Shown here piece after piece: positions 14,730-24,424 of a stretch of 33,947 bases of DNA (position 1 is its first letter; each line of letters opens with the position of its first letter). Source of the stretch: Caryophanales bacterium (GTDB lineage Bacteria > Bacillota_I > Bacilli_A > RFN20 > CAG-826); the NCBI GenBank assembly GCA_016287465.1, contig JAEEWP010000009.1, forward strand, positions 1 to 33,947, given 5' to 3'. The position numbers were made by a program, and so were the translations under genes. The notes below the pieces were generated by a model. It was not told the DNA's origin, did no database searches, and worked only from the letters and a program-made list of their open reading frames with translations.

Positions 14730-16013
14730 TTATTTCTTGATTGGTTTGAGAACGGATATGCCACCCATGAATGGACGGAGAACTTCAGGGATGATGACGG
14801 AGCCATCAGCCTGCTGCATCTGTTCAAGGAGAGCTGGGAAGATACGGGATGTTGCTAAGCCGGAACCGTTGAGGGTGTGGCAGAAGTGCATCTTGCCTTC
14901 CTTATCCTTATATCTGATCATGCCGCGTCTGGCTTGGTAATCTCTGGCGTTAGAAACGCTTGAGACTTCCTTATAGATCTTCATGGATGGGATCCAGACT
15001 TCGATGTCATAGGTTCTAGCCATGGAGTGGGAGCAATCGCCAGCGGCGAGTTTATCAAGCTGGTAGCAAAGGCCAAGACCTTCGACTAAAGCCTGGGCTT
15101 TCTTAACGAGTTCGTCGAAGGCAGCATCGGAGCCATCATCGGTGGTGTATTGTACCATCTCAACTTTGTTGAACTGGTAGCCACGGATCATGCCTCTTTC
15201 CTCGGTACGATAGGAGCCAGCTTCCTTACGGTAGCATGGGGTGTAGGCGAAGTATTTCTTTGGAAGATCGTCCTCGGAGAGAACCTCATCACGGTGGAGG
15301 TTCACAAGAGCGGTCTCAGCGGTTGGAAGGATGAATTTCTTTGGTTCGGTTCCTTCAAGCCAGAAGACATCTTCTTTGAATTTTGGGAACTGACCGGCGG
15401 TATAGCCGCTTTGTTCGTTGAGGATGTGCGGAGGAAGGATCATCTCATAACCATCAGCAAGGTGGCAGGAGATGAAATAGTTAACAAGAGCCCATTCTAA
15501 ACGAGCGCCCAAGTTGGTATAGACCCAAGTTCCGGTGCCAGAGATTTTGGCGCCTCTCTTATAGTCGATTAAGCCAAGGGATTCAGCTAATTCGACGTGA
15601 TCCTTTGGGGTGAAACCATCGAAGGTCGGTTCTTTTCCGAAGTGGTAGAAAGGTTTGTTGTTCTCTTTTCCGCCAGCGACTAAATCGTCATCTGGAAGGT
15701 TTGGAAGGACCTCGATCTGGGCTTTGATTTCTTTCTCAATGCCATCGAGTTCGGTTTCCTTATCTTTGTTCTCGGCAGCAAGGGCTTTAACCTTGGCGAA
15801 TAAGGCTTGGACATCTCCGCCTTCTTTCTTGACCTGCGGAACGGATTTAGATAAACGGTTCTGTTCGGCTTTATTGGCCTCAACTTCCTTTAGAAGTTCC
15901 CTTCTTTTGACGAACATCTTAAGAAGCGGTTCTGGATCAAAGTCCCAGAGCTTCTTTTTAAGAGCCTCTTTGACATACTCAGGCTTGCTTTCGATAAGCT
16001 TGGCATCAATCAT
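14730..16013 (-). CDS. serS: Seryl-tRNA synthetase
   Basis: Class II synthetase that charges tRNA-Ser and tRNA-Sec-type acceptors. It has 427 residues: an N-terminal coiled-coil arm (about 28-105, Lys/Glu-rich) that contacts the long variable arm of tRNA-Ser, then the catalytic domain with motif 2 CYRKEAGSYRTEERG, the serine-binding SSVSNARDYQARR and motif 3 NGSGLATSRIFPALLE. GGAGG lies about nine bases before the ATG, inside the end of the glycosyltransferase gene (8-base overlap), so translation is coupled. No T-box is present. Confidence 0.96.
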   Translation of the reverse strand: MIDAKLIESKPEYVKEALKKKLWDFDPEPLLKMFVKRRELLKEVEANKAEQNRLSKSVPQVKKEGGDVQALFAKVKALAAENKDKETELDGIEKEIKAQIEVLPNLPDDDLVAGGKENNKPFYHFGKEPTFDGFTPKDHVELAESLGLIDYKRGAKISGTGTWVYTNLGARLEWALVNYFISCHLADGYEMILPPHILNEQSGYTAGQFPKFKEDVFWLEGTEPKKFILPTAETALVNLHRDEVLSEDDLPKKYFAYTPCYRKEAGSYRTEERGMIRGYQFNKVEMVQYTTDDGSDAAFDELVKKAQALVEGLGLCYQLDKLAAGDCSHSMARTYDIEVWIPSMKIYKEVSSVSNARDYQARRGMIRYKDKEGKMHFCHTLNGSGLATSRIFPALLEQMQQADGSVIIPEVLRPFMGGISVLKPIKK

Positions 16014-17028
16014 TTTGATTTTCCTCCATCTTTTTTATTAAGGACTCATACAGTCCTTTGAGTTTTTCTCCTAAGACGCTTAGGGAGTTCTCCCTAGCGA
16101 TCTTGTACCCCTGCATTATAATCTTGTCGTCTTTCGAAGTGGACAGCGAATCAATGATTTTCGCCGCTTCGGTAACGTCGGATGGGTCATAGCAGTTGAC
16201 CCCGCCTTGAAGGATTCCGCTCCCTCTTAGTTTTCCAACGTGGACGATTGGAACTTTGACGGCCATCGCCTCAAGTTCCTCAACCGGTTGGGAGATAGAT
16301 TCTCCGTATTCGACGAAGCAGGTCGCTCCGCTGATGCCGCTGCGATAAACGTCATCTTCCGTAACTCCGCAGAAGCGAAGGTTTCCAGGGGATTGTTTGT
16401 TGAGCTTTTTGAGCCCGCCTTCGCCTACTTTGCTCGTTGAGCCGAAGTAGAAGAAAATGATATTTGGTGCCAGTTCTGCAAGGATTTTTGCTTTTTCGAT
16501 GGATTTTTTGTCATCCAAATCCCCAACAGACATGGCGTACTTCGCTTCTTTAGGAAGCTTGAAGTATCTGGAGAAGATCTGAGCCTCAAGAGGGTCGATT
16601 TCCTCAAACCTTGCGATGTTGACGCCAGGGGTGAGGATCTCGATGTTCTGGCTTTGGAACCCACATTGGAAGAGAAGGTTCTTAGCGGATAAGCTTGGGA
16701 CCAGAATCAGATCGGCTTCATTAAGCATCTTAAGCGACTTCTGAGGGAGGCTATAGAAATTCTCTGGGCTTCTCTCGAGATAGCGGCAATAAGGATCGCT
16801 TTCGGCATATAGTGCGCTGACGACCACAGGGTAGCCTTCAGCTTTTGCTTCGTGCGCTTTGGCCTCATCGATAGGCGAAAGGAAATGACATACATCAGGC
16901 TCGGCGAAGATGCTTTCGACCCACTTGATGTTGTTGAGTTCGAGCCCGCCTTTGATGCATTTTCTCAGGCGGGTTCCCTCAAATATGTCGTTTCGCGCCC
17001 CAGGGACGAAGCGCACTAAGATTTTCAT
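16006..17028 (-). CDS. GT4-type (GT-B fold) glycosyltransferase
   Basis: Probable cytoplasmic or membrane-associated sugar transferase of 340 residues. Two Rossmann halves are seen (about 1-155 and 160-320) joined at LTPGVNIARF, typical of GT4 enzymes. The late acidic motif EYGESISQPVEELEAMA matches the family's E-x7-E nucleotide-sugar site. The N-terminal MKILVRFVPG and closing helix fit the fold. Relatives include diacylglycerol glucosyltransferases and other envelope enzymes; donor and acceptor cannot be read. Its ATG lies two bases after the gyrA stop and its end overlaps serS, so an envelope-type gene sits inside the replication/translation operon. Confidence 0.8.
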   Translation of the reverse strand: MKILVRFVPGARNDIFEGTRLRKCIKGGLELNNIKWVESIFAEPDVCHFLSPIDEAKAHEAKAEGYPVVVSALYAESDPYCRYLERSPENFYSLPQKSLKMLNEADLILVPSLSAKNLLFQCGFQSQNIEILTPGVNIARFEEIDPLEAQIFSRYFKLPKEAKYAMSVGDLDDKKSIEKAKILAELAPNIIFFYFGSTSKVGEGGLKKLNKQSPGNLRFCGVTEDDVYRSGISGATCFVEYGESISQPVEELEAMAVKVPIVHVGKLRGSGILQGGVNCYDPSDVTEAAKIIDSLSTSKDDKIIMQGYKIARENSLSVLGEKLKGLYESLIKKMEENQND

Positions 17029-17030
17029 GT

Positions 17031-19679
17031 TTATTCGACTTGGTCAGGAGTTGGGTTGTTCGCTGGAGTCTCAACGGCTTCTTCAGCGCCCTCGGCTACG
17101 GCCTCTTCCTCAAGTTCGCTCTCATCGACGTGTGGGACGATAGCGAAGGAAGCAACTTTGTTTCCTTTGTCGAGGTTGATGATCTTAACGCCAACGGTGT
17201 TACGACCGGCGATATGAATCTGTGATAATGGCGTTCTGATAACAATGCCTTTGTTGGTGATGACCATGAGGTCTTCGTCGCCGTGGATGCAACGCATGCC
17301 GGTGAGTTCGCCATTCTTTTCGTTGGTCTTAAGGGTGAGAACGCCTTTGGCACCTCTGGAAGTGCGGCGGTATCCGTCGTAGTGGCGGGTGGTTCCGTCT
17401 TCCTGTGGGATATCGGTCTCTTCAGCATAGCTGATCTTGCCGTAACCAAGAGTGGTTAAGACAAGGATCTTGTCGCCTTCGAGAGAGGTTGTTGCATCAA
17501 CAAGGTGGGAGCCATCTTTGAGGTCCATACCGGTGACACCAGCGGCGCTTCTGCCCATCGAACGAACTTGATCTTCGCTGAAGGAACAGACCTTACCATT
17601 GCTGGAAGCAAGTCCGATAATCGCGTGGCCATCGGTCTTTTTGACGCAGAGGAGCTCATCGCCATCTCTTAAGGTAAGAGCCTTCTTACCGTTGCTGTGG
17701 ATGGATTCGAACTCAGACATAGCGGTTCTCTTAACGACACCGTGAACGGTGACGAAGAAGAGGTAGTTCTCAGCGCCATACTCGTCGGCTGGGACGATAG
17801 CGACGACTTTCTCTTCCTGATCGAGGTTGAGGAGATTGATGGCTGGCATGCCTTTGGAGTCTCTGGCTCCGTCTGGGATCATGTAACCACGCATTCTGTA
17901 AACCTTACCGAAAGATGTGAAGAACATGATGTCGGTATGGGTCTTGGTGTGAAGCATTAGGTGGACGGTGTCACCGCTTGTAGTGGTGAGACCTTTAACA
18001 CCACGTCCTCCTCTGTTCTGAGTGCGGAAGGTCTGGTCGTTCATTCTCTTGACGTAGCCGTTCTTGGTAAGGACAACGATGATGTCTTCCTGTGGGAGGA
18101 GGTCTTCGTTCTCGATTGAGGCGGCTTCATCAGAGATCTGAGTCATACGCTCATCGCCGAAACGATCGCGGATCTGGAGAAGCTCTTCGATCATGAGGTC
18201 GACGATGTTCTTTTTGTCGCTAAGCAAGAAGTTGTAGTGCTCGATGTTCTTGACGAGTTCGGCGTGCTCGGCCTGGAGTTTCTCTTGCTCTAAGCCTTGG
18301 AGACGACGGAGAGTCATGGCTAAGATGGCGTCGATCTGAGGTTTGGATAATCCAAATTTCTCTGACAATTTCGCGCTGGATTCCTCGTCGGTCTTGCTTC
18401 CACGGATGATGTGGATGACCTCGTCGATGTTGTCGTGGGCAAGGATTAAGCCGACGACGATGTGGTCTCTGTCGCTGTCTCTCTTGAGAAGGAATTTGGT
18501 TCTTCTGGTGAGGACATCGATCTGGAATTCGTTATATCTCTCGATGAGTTCTTTCATCGAAAGGATCTTTGGTTCGCCGTTGACTAAGCAAAGGTTGATG
18601 ACACCATAGGTGATCTGCATCGAGGTGTGTTTGAGAAGGTTGTTAGCAACGACTTCTGGGATGAAGTCCTTCTTAACTTCGATGACAACGCGGGTGCCTT
18701 CTTTGTTGGATTCATCGCGGATATCGGAGATGCCGTCGATGACTTTGTCACGGGCAAGGGTGGCCATGTTTTCGATCATGGCGGCCTTATTTACCTGATA
18801 TGGGGTCTCGGTGATGATGATGCGTGATCTGCCACCGCTAGCTTCCTCAGTGTGGAACTTAGAACGGATGGCAACTGTGCCGGTGCCGGTGGTGAAGTAG
18901 TCGGCGATGCCTTTTCTTCCAAGGATGACACCACCAGTTGGGAAGTCAGGACCATAGATGTAGTTCTGCATTAACTCAAGAGGGGTGATCTCAGGGGTGC
19001 GGGCAACAGCGATACAAGCGTTGATGGCTTCAGTAAGGTTGTGGGTTGGCATGTTGGTGGCCATACCGACAGCGATACCTTCGGAGCCGTTGACAAGAAG
19101 GTTCGGGAAGCGGCTTGGGAGGACGGATGGTTCCTGTTCAGTACCATCGTAGTTGCCGACAAAGTCGACGGTGTCCTTATCAAGATCGCGGACCATTTCG
19201 ACCGCAAGGCGGTTCATTCTGGCCTCGGTGTAACGCATAGCAGCAGCCTCGTCACCGTCGATGGAACCGAAGTTACCATGACCGTCGACAAGGGTGTAAC
19301 GCATTGCGAATGGCTGGGCCATACGAACAAGGGTGCCATAAAGAGCGGAGTCGCCGTGTGGGTGATATTTACCCATGACGTCACCGACGATACGGGCGCT
19401 CTTCTTATATGGTTTGCCAGGCTGCATGCCTGACTCGTTCATGCCATAGATGATACGTCTTTGGACTGGCTTCAAGCCGTCGCGGACATCTGGAATAGCA
19501 CGAGCTTCGATGACGGACATTGAGTAGGAGAGGAATGCCGTCTGGACTTCGTTTGTGATTTCTCTGTCAATGAGACCGGCGGCGATACCTGCAACAATTC
19601 CAGGTGCTTCAACCGACTCGTTGGCTTCGCCTTCAACCTCTTCGGTTTCGGCTTCAAATTTCTTTTCTTCGTCTGCCAT
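17031..19679 (-). CDS. gyrA: DNA gyrase subunit A
   Basis: Type IIA topoisomerase subunit of 882 residues that cuts and rejoins DNA. The catalytic Tyr is Y150 in [10 protein letters not shown]. The C-terminal beta-pinwheel holds the gyrase-specific GyrA box [10 protein letters not shown], which separates it from ParC. An acidic N-terminal extension (about 25 residues) and an acidic C-terminal tail (about the last 33, Glu-rich) are present. In the quinolone region [11 protein letters not shown], Ser111 (the E. coli S83 position) is kept but the position of E. coli D87 is Gly115. AAAGGA precedes the ATG, and gyrB lies 18 bases upstream. Confidence 0.97.
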   Translation of the reverse strand: MADEEKKFEAETEEVEGEANESVEAPGIVAGIAAGLIDREITNEVQTAFLSYSMSVIEARAIPDVRDGLKPVQRRIIYGMNESGMQPGKPYKKSARIVGDVMGKYHPHGDSALYGTLVRMAQPFAMRYTLVDGHGNFGSIDGDEAAAMRYTEARMNRLAVEMVRDLDKDTVDFVGNYDGTEQEPSVLPSRFPNLLVNGSEGIAVGMATNMPTHNLTEAINACIAVARTPEITPLELMQNYIYGPDFPTGGVILGRKGIADYFTTGTGTVAIRSKFHTEEASGGRSRIIITETPYQVNKAAMIENMATLARDKVIDGISDIRDESNKEGTRVVIEVKKDFIPEVVANNLLKHTSMQITYGVINLCLVNGEPKILSMKELIERYNEFQIDVLTRRTKFLLKRDSDRDHIVVGLILAHDNIDEVIHIIRGSKTDEESSAKLSEKFGLSKPQIDAILAMTLRRLQGLEQEKLQAEHAELVKNIEHYNFLLSDKKNIVDLMIEELLQIRDRFGDERMTQISDEAASIENEDLLPQEDIIVVLTKNGYVKRMNDQTFRTQNRGGRGVKGLTTTSGDTVHLMLHTKTHTDIMFFTSFGKVYRMRGYMIPDGARDSKGMPAINLLNLDQEEKVVAIVPADEYGAENYLFFVTVHGVVKRTAMSEFESIHSNGKKALTLRDGDELLCVKKTDGHAIIGLASSNGKVCSFSEDQVRSMGRSAAGVTGMDLKDGSHLVDATTSLEGDKILVLTTLGYGKISYAEETDIPQEDGTTRHYDGYRRTSRGAKGVLTLKTNEKNGELTGMRCIHGDEDLMVITNKGIVIRTPLSQIHIAGRNTVGVKIINLDKGNKVASFAIVPHVDESELEEEAVAEGAEEAVETPANNPTPDQVE

Positions 19680-19697
19680 AATCGTTTCCTTTCTCCA

Positions 19698-21785
19698 TTA
19701 AATATCCAGGTTCTGCACGAATTTTGCGTTTTTGATGATGAATTCGCGGCGTGGTTCAACGTCGTCACCCATAAGGTCTGTGAAGGCTTTGTCGGCCATC
19801 GCAGCATCATCGATGGTGATGCGGATCATCTTACGTGCGGCTGGGTCCATGGTGGTCTCCCAAAGCTGTTGGGCGTCCATTTCACCAAGACCTTTGTAAC
19901 GCTGGAACGGATAACCGGCTTTGAGCTGGAGCCCTTTCTTGAGCTGCTCAAGCTGATCGTCGTTATAGGCGTAATAGGCTTGGCCTTTGTATTCGACTTT
20001 ATAGAGCGGTGGCTGAGCGATGTAAACGTAACCACCGTCGATAAGAGGTTTCATGAAGCGGTAGAAGAAGGTCAAAAGCAAGATTCTGATATGGTCGCCG
20101 TCGACATCAGCATCGGTCATGATGACGATCTTGTGATATCTGATCTTGGTGACATCGAATTGCTCTCTGATGCCAGCACCGATAGCGGTGATCATGTTGC
20201 CGATTTCGGCGTTCTTGAAGATTCTCTCTTCAGTCGCTTTCTCGACGTTAAGGATCTTACCTCTCAAAGGCAAGATGGCTTGGGTCTTTCTGTCTCTGCC
20301 GACCTTGGCGGAGCCACCTGCTGAGTTACCCTCAACGATGTAGAGCTCGCATTCTTCTGGGACACGGCTGGAGCAATCGGCTAATTTGCCAGGAAGGGTT
20401 GTGATGCCAAGAGCGGTCTTTCTTGTCGCCTCACGGGCAGCCTGCGCGGCCACACGGCCTTTGGCAGCGATACGGACCTTGGCGATGATGGCCTTGGCCT
20501 GATCTGGGTGCTCAAGAAGGTATTGCTCGAACTGCTCAGAAACGATGGAGTTGACGATTGGTCTGACTTCGCTGTTTCCGAGTTTGGTCTTGGTTTGTCC
20601 TTCGTACTGTGGGTTTGGATGTTTGACCGAGATGACGCAGGTAAGACCTTCGCGGCAGTCCTCGGTGGTGAAGTTGTTCTCTTTCTCCTCAAGGAGTTTG
20701 AACTTTCTGGCGTAGTTGTTGATGACTTTGCTTAACGCTTTGTTGAAGCCATCGACGTGGGTTCCGCCTTCCTTGGTGGAGATGTTGTTACAGAAGGAAT
20801 AGACACCGTCGTTGCTGTAGTAGTCGGTCCACTGCATGGAGACCTCAGCGTAAATGATCTCTTTGGTGACGCCATCGAGAAGGGTGACTTCCTCAGCGCC
20901 GTGCGCGTAGATAACGTCCGCGTTGATGGTGTTCTTTCCTTGGTTGATGAAGGAAACGTACTCTTTGATACCGCCATTGAACTGGAAGGTTTCAGTCATT
21001 GGGATATCAGGACGCTTGTCGGTTAAGGTGATTTTGACACCGCCATTTAAGAAGGCCATCTGACGGAGGTGGTTCTTGATGGTCTCGTAGTTATAGGTGG
21101 TGGTTTCGGTGAAAATCTCGGCATCTGGTTTGAAGTGAACGGTTGTGCCGTGCTCTTCTTCTTTGCAGGTTCCGATTTTCTTCAAATGCTCGACGATCTT
21201 TCCGCCGTCGACGAATTTGACGTAGTAGATTCCGCCAGCTTTGCGGACGGTGACTTCACACAAAGTGGAGAGGGCGTTGACGACAGAGGCGCCGACACCA
21301 TGCAAACCGCCAGAGACTTTATAGCCTCCGCCTTCGCCGAACTTACCGCCGGCGTGAAGGATTGTATAAGCGGTTTCAACACCGGATAAGCCGGATTTGG
21401 CGACGGTATCGACTGGGATGCCACGGCCGTTGTCGCTTACGGTGATGGAATTGTCTTTTTCAATGTAGACCTGGATGTCATCGCAGTATCCCGCAAGGGC
21501 TTCGTCGATCGCGTTGTCGACGATTTCCCAGACGAGGTGGTGGAGACCAGCCGCCGCGGTGGTCGCAATATACATACCTGGACGTTTTCTAACAGCCTCA
21601 AGGCCTTCGAGAACCTGGATGTTTTCCGCTGTGTACTTTTCGTCCGCTTTGACTAAGCCTTTTTCATCAATGTCGTCTTCCCTTTTGTACTGGAAACGCT
21701 CTTCTTCGGCTTGTTCCAAAGCAGCTTGATCGGCTTGTGGCTGCTCGGGAGCGGCTTCAAGCTTCTTTTCTTCTTCGTTTGCCAT
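19698..21785 (-). CDS. gyrB: DNA gyrase subunit B
   Basis: ATP-driven subunit of gyrase, 695 residues. The GHKL ATPase has [22 protein letters not shown] and the [15 protein letters not shown] lid. The Toprim domain shows [16 protein letters not shown] and the metal triad DADVDGDH; the end FVQNLDI is typical of GyrB. About 50 N-terminal residues precede the conserved core and are Glu/Gln/Ala-rich; they begin with a peptide almost identical to the start of GyrA. AAGGAGG lies seven bases before the ATG, and recF ends five bases upstream. Confidence 0.97.
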   Translation of the reverse strand: MANEEEKKLEAAPEQPQADQAALEQAEEERFQYKREDDIDEKGLVKADEKYTAENIQVLEGLEAVRKRPGMYIATTAAAGLHHLVWEIVDNAIDEALAGYCDDIQVYIEKDNSITVSDNGRGIPVDTVAKSGLSGVETAYTILHAGGKFGEGGGYKVSGGLHGVGASVVNALSTLCEVTVRKAGGIYYVKFVDGGKIVEHLKKIGTCKEEEHGTTVHFKPDAEIFTETTTYNYETIKNHLRQMAFLNGGVKITLTDKRPDIPMTETFQFNGGIKEYVSFINQGKNTINADVIYAHGAEEVTLLDGVTKEIIYAEVSMQWTDYYSNDGVYSFCNNISTKEGGTHVDGFNKALSKVINNYARKFKLLEEKENNFTTEDCREGLTCVISVKHPNPQYEGQTKTKLGNSEVRPIVNSIVSEQFEQYLLEHPDQAKAIIAKVRIAAKGRVAAQAAREATRKTALGITTLPGKLADCSSRVPEECELYIVEGNSAGGSAKVGRDRKTQAILPLRGKILNVEKATEERIFKNAEIGNMITAIGAGIREQFDVTKIRYHKIVIMTDADVDGDHIRILLLTFFYRFMKPLIDGGYVYIAQPPLYKVEYKGQAYYAYNDDQLEQLKKGLQLKAGYPFQRYKGLGEMDAQQLWETTMDPAARKMIRITIDDAAMADKAFTDLMGDDVEPRREFIIKNAKFVQNLDI

Positions 21786-21789
21786 TCTG

Positions 21790-22860
21790 TTACCTCCTTA
21801 TGGCTTTGTTTTCGGAAACCTCAATCACCGAGGCTCCCTCTATGTTTGCTCTCGTCGCAGTCACGAACACTTGGTTGAGGTGTTTGGTGATGAGATTTGA
21901 GAGTCTTTTCGTGTGTTCGGCGTCTAATTCGCTATAGACGTCATCGAGAACGACGATCGGTCGCTTCTCTTTGTCTTCGATTAGGAAGAACGGTGCGATC
22001 TTGAGGGCGATGGCCGCTAAACGGTTCTCACCTTGGCTGCCATATAGGGCGACATCCTGACCATCAAGCATCAAGGAGAAGTCTTCTCTATGGATGCCGA
22101 TAGAGGTGGATTTGTGGATGATGTCACCATCCAAAGACCGCTTATAGGCTTTCTCTGCCTCTTCTTTCCACGCCGATTCATTCTTGATGAACGGCTTATA
22201 AACGACGAGAACGCGTCTATCGTGCCCGTAGAGTTCGCTCGCGAGGTTGGATAGAACTTTATTCAAGTCGTCTATGTATTGTCGTCTGTAGCGACTTATT
22301 GGCTCGCTGATGGCAATTAGCTCTTCAGTGAGAACCTGGATGAGGGTGAGGTCGACTTTTTCAGCTTTGAGGGCCGCGTTCCTTTCGAGAAGGAGGCGGT
22401 TGTATTTGCCGATGAGGTTGAAGTAGTCGAGCGACTTCTTTGAGAGGCTGGTGTCTAGGAATGATCTCCTATCACTTGGCGAACCTTTGAAGATGAGCAC
22501 GTCTTCTGGTGAGAAGAGGGTCACGTTCACAAGTTTCGACAACTCACTTAACCTGCGTGCGGGTTTTCCGTTGATTGAGATCTTTCTTCCTTTGTTAAGG
22601 ATGAATATCTCGATTTCCCTTCTTAACCCGTTTTCCTCCACCTTCGCTTTGACGGAGGCGTGATCTTCGCCGTACCTGATGAGGGCTTGGCATTCGCTTG
22701 TCCTCCAGCTTTTGGCGAGACTGAGATAGTAAATGGCTTCGGCGAGGTTTGTTTTGCCAGAGCCGTTTGTGCCTTGGATGACCGTCAGATTGTTTTCGAA
22801 GTCGAGTTTCAGCGATCCGTAGTTCCGGAAGTTCCTGAGCTCAAGATGCGTTACTCTCAT
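21790..22860 (-). CDS. recF: DNA replication and repair protein RecF
   Basis: SMC-like ATPase that loads RecA at gaps through RecOR. It has 356 residues with Walker [10 protein letters not shown] (30-38), an ABC-type signature [15 protein letters not shown] and Walker [13 protein letters not shown]. Length is normal. The ATG overlaps the stop codon of the S4 gene (ATGA), the usual coupling in Bacillota. Confidence 0.96.
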   Translation of the reverse strand: MRVTHLELRNFRNYGSLKLDFENNLTVIQGTNGSGKTNLAEAIYYLSLAKSWRTSECQALIRYGEDHASVKAKVEENGLRREIEIFILNKGRKISINGKPARRLSELSKLVNVTLFSPEDVLIFKGSPSDRRSFLDTSLSKKSLDYFNLIGKYNRLLLERNAALKAEKVDLTLIQVLTEELIAISEPISRYRRQYIDDLNKVLSNLASELYGHDRRVLVVYKPFIKNESAWKEEAEKAYKRSLDGDIIHKSTSIGIHREDFSLMLDGQDVALYGSQGENRLAAIALKIAPFFLIEDKEKRPIVVLDDVYSELDAEHTKRLSNLITKHLNQVFVTATRANIEGASVIEVSENKAIRR

Positions 22861-23081
22861 TTTCTGACAATTCTGAATAGGCCTTCGGCGAGCAGAATCT
22901 CATCTCCTGGGTAAAGCTTTCTGCCGCGGCGGTTATCGTCTTCACCGTTAACCTTCACCTCGTGGGTTGCAAGATAAGCTTTAGCTTCCCCGCCCTGCGA
23001 GATAATGTCCGCGAGCTTCAAAAACTGACCCAAAGCAATGAATTCTGTCGTTATGGCTATTTCTGACGCGTTTTTTGGCAC
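22857..23081 (-). CDS. yaaA: S4-domain RNA-binding protein (YaaA/RlbA-like)
   Basis: Protein of 74 residues, nearly all an S4 RNA-binding fold (LGQFLKLADIISQGGEAK, VKVNGEDDNRRGRKLYPGDEI). Located between dnaN and recF, it is the standard Bacillota gene of that position, associated with ribosome assembly. The start is GTG with GAGGTG about seven bases upstream. It starts a new unit after the dnaN terminator and carries its own promoter candidate with a TACTAC/GTAGTA palindrome. Confidence 0.9.
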   Translation of the reverse strand: MPKNASEIAITTEFIALGQFLKLADIISQGGEAKAYLATHEVKVNGEDDNRRGRKLYPGDEILLAEGLFRIVRK

Positions 23082-23093
23082 AATTTCACCTCT

Positions 23094-23119
23094 TATATAC
23101 TTTACTACAAAGTAGTAAA
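23094..23119 (-). promoter_or_regulatory. Promoter with TTTACTAC/GTAGTAAA palindrome before the S4-recF-gyrBA unit
   Basis: A perfect inverted repeat TTTACTAC-AAA-GTAGTAAA (23101-23119) abuts a -10-like TATATA (23094-23099, minus strand). The -35 is only T-rich. The start point would fall at the GAGGTG ribosome site, giving a very short leader, so promoter use is uncertain. The palindrome resembles the TACTAC/GTAGTA operators of BlaI/MecI-type repressors. Confidence 0.45.
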
Positions 23120-23148
23120 AAAAGGAATGACTGATTTCATTCCTTTTT
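23117..23148 (-). terminator. Rho-independent terminator after dnaN
   Basis: AGGAATGA (23123-23130) pairs with TCATTCCT (23137-23144) across a six-base loop; flanking A and T runs extend the stem and provide the minus-strand T tract. The T tract overlaps the next promoter's palindrome by about three bases. Confidence 0.85.
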
Positions 23149-23169
23149 AGTTAATTTTTAGAGGGTTTT

Positions 23170-24291
23170 TTATCTCGTTCTTCTTGGGGTAACGAGCTCG
23201 ATGATGGAATCATCCTTTGGATCAACGATAACGAAGGTTTTGCCTTCTCCAACGAACTTGAGGACGACATCCTCGGAACCGAGGGCGCGGACCGCTTGGG
23301 AGACATAAACAGCGTTGAACGCGATCTCAAGTCTCTCACCGGTATAAAGGATGATGGAGAGTTTTTCGGAGCCGCTGCCATTCTGATCACCGGAGGAAGA
23401 AATTTCGACGCCGTCGTTGGTCATGAGAAGTTTGACGACAGCGGCGCTATCGGTGGAAAGAACGGAAACACGGTCAATTGAGTTGAGAAGTTGGGTGGAA
23501 TTGACCTGGAGCGAGTAGTTGAAGTCCTGTGGGACGATGGATTTGGAGATTGGGTAATCGCCAGCGATTAAACGGGTTGAAACGGTGGTGTTGCCGAAGG
23601 AGAGAATCATCTTCTCGCCGGTGGAGCAGATCTCAACCTCGTAGTTGTTTTCGAAAAGCTTAACGATGTCGTTGATGGTTTTCGCGGAAACGTTGGCGAA
23701 GAATCTCACGGACTCATCAATCTGGACGGATTTTCTGGAAAGACGGGCGCTATCGGTAGCGGTGGCGGTGAATAAACCACCTTCGGCTTTAAGATTGATG
23801 GCGGTGAGGATTGGACGGGTGTCTTTGTCGAGAGCGGCGAAGGCAGTCTGTTCAATGATCTTAGTGAAGTCGGTGCATGGGATAGAGAAGACAGGACCGG
23901 TTTTCTCAAGATCGATGTCTGGGTATTCATCGGCAGGAGCGCATGGGAGTTTGAAGGTGGTGTTACCATCATCAACTTTAGCGACACTCTCATCGATGAT
24001 ATCCAAGGAAAGTTCATCACCTTCCATCTTTCTAACGATTTCGGTTAAGGAACGAGCGGTGATAAGGGAGGATCCTAAGCTGTAGTTTCTGATGATTTCT
24101 TTTTCGTTGAGTTTAAGAGGAACTCTGGTGAAGACTGTGACATCACCGTTGGAAGCGGTGATCTCTAAACCAATGCTGGTCATCTCCATCTTGAAGCAGA
24201 GAAGAAGTGGGTTGGCGTTCTTAGCACCAATACCACGACCAGCGATAAGCAGGCCTTTTAAGAATTGTTCCTTATCAATCGTGAATCTCAT
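23170..24291 (-). CDS. dnaN: DNA polymerase III sliding clamp (beta subunit)
   Basis: Ring-shaped processivity factor of 373 residues made of three repeated clamp folds (about 1-125, 130-245 and 250-373). Family segments include MRFTIDKEQFLKGL at the start, TDSARLSRKSV in the second fold and IIELVTPRRTR at the end, where many relatives end with PVR-Y/L. A GGAGG lies about ten bases before the ATG. It is separated from dnaA by 133 bases that hold two DnaA boxes and from the S4 gene by a strong terminator. Confidence 0.96.
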   Translation of the reverse strand: MRFTIDKEQFLKGLLIAGRGIGAKNANPLLLCFKMEMTSIGLEITASNGDVTVFTRVPLKLNEKEIIRNYSLGSSLITARSLTEIVRKMEGDELSLDIIDESVAKVDDGNTTFKLPCAPADEYPDIDLEKTGPVFSIPCTDFTKIIEQTAFAALDKDTRPILTAINLKAEGGLFTATATDSARLSRKSVQIDESVRFFANVSAKTINDIVKLFENNYEVEICSTGEKMILSFGNTTVSTRLIAGDYPISKSIVPQDFNYSLQVNSTQLLNSIDRVSVLSTDSAAVVKLLMTNDGVEISSSGDQNGSGSEKLSIILYTGERLEIAFNAVYVSQAVRALGSEDVVLKFVGEGKTFVIVDPKDDSIIELVTPRRTR

Positions 24292-24349
24292 TTTTGCATG
24301 TCCTCCGATTATTTTTTTCTCTTTTAAATTTTTATTAATAATAGATGGG

Positions 24350-24366
24350 TGTGGATATGTGGATAT
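24350..24366 (-). promoter_or_regulatory. Two tandem DnaA boxes in the dnaA-dnaN spacer
   Basis: ATATCCACA occurs twice in tandem on the minus strand (24350-24358 and 24358-24366, sharing one base); each differs from TTATNCACA at one position. The neighbouring bases to 24424 are very AT-rich. In Bacillus a second box cluster and the unwinding site lie in this same spacer, so this is probably part of a bipartite origin. Confidence 0.7.
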
Positions 24367-24424
24367 CTTGGTATTTTTGAGTGTTTTCGAGATAGGTAAT
24401 TTTTAACACTTATAAATATTATAT

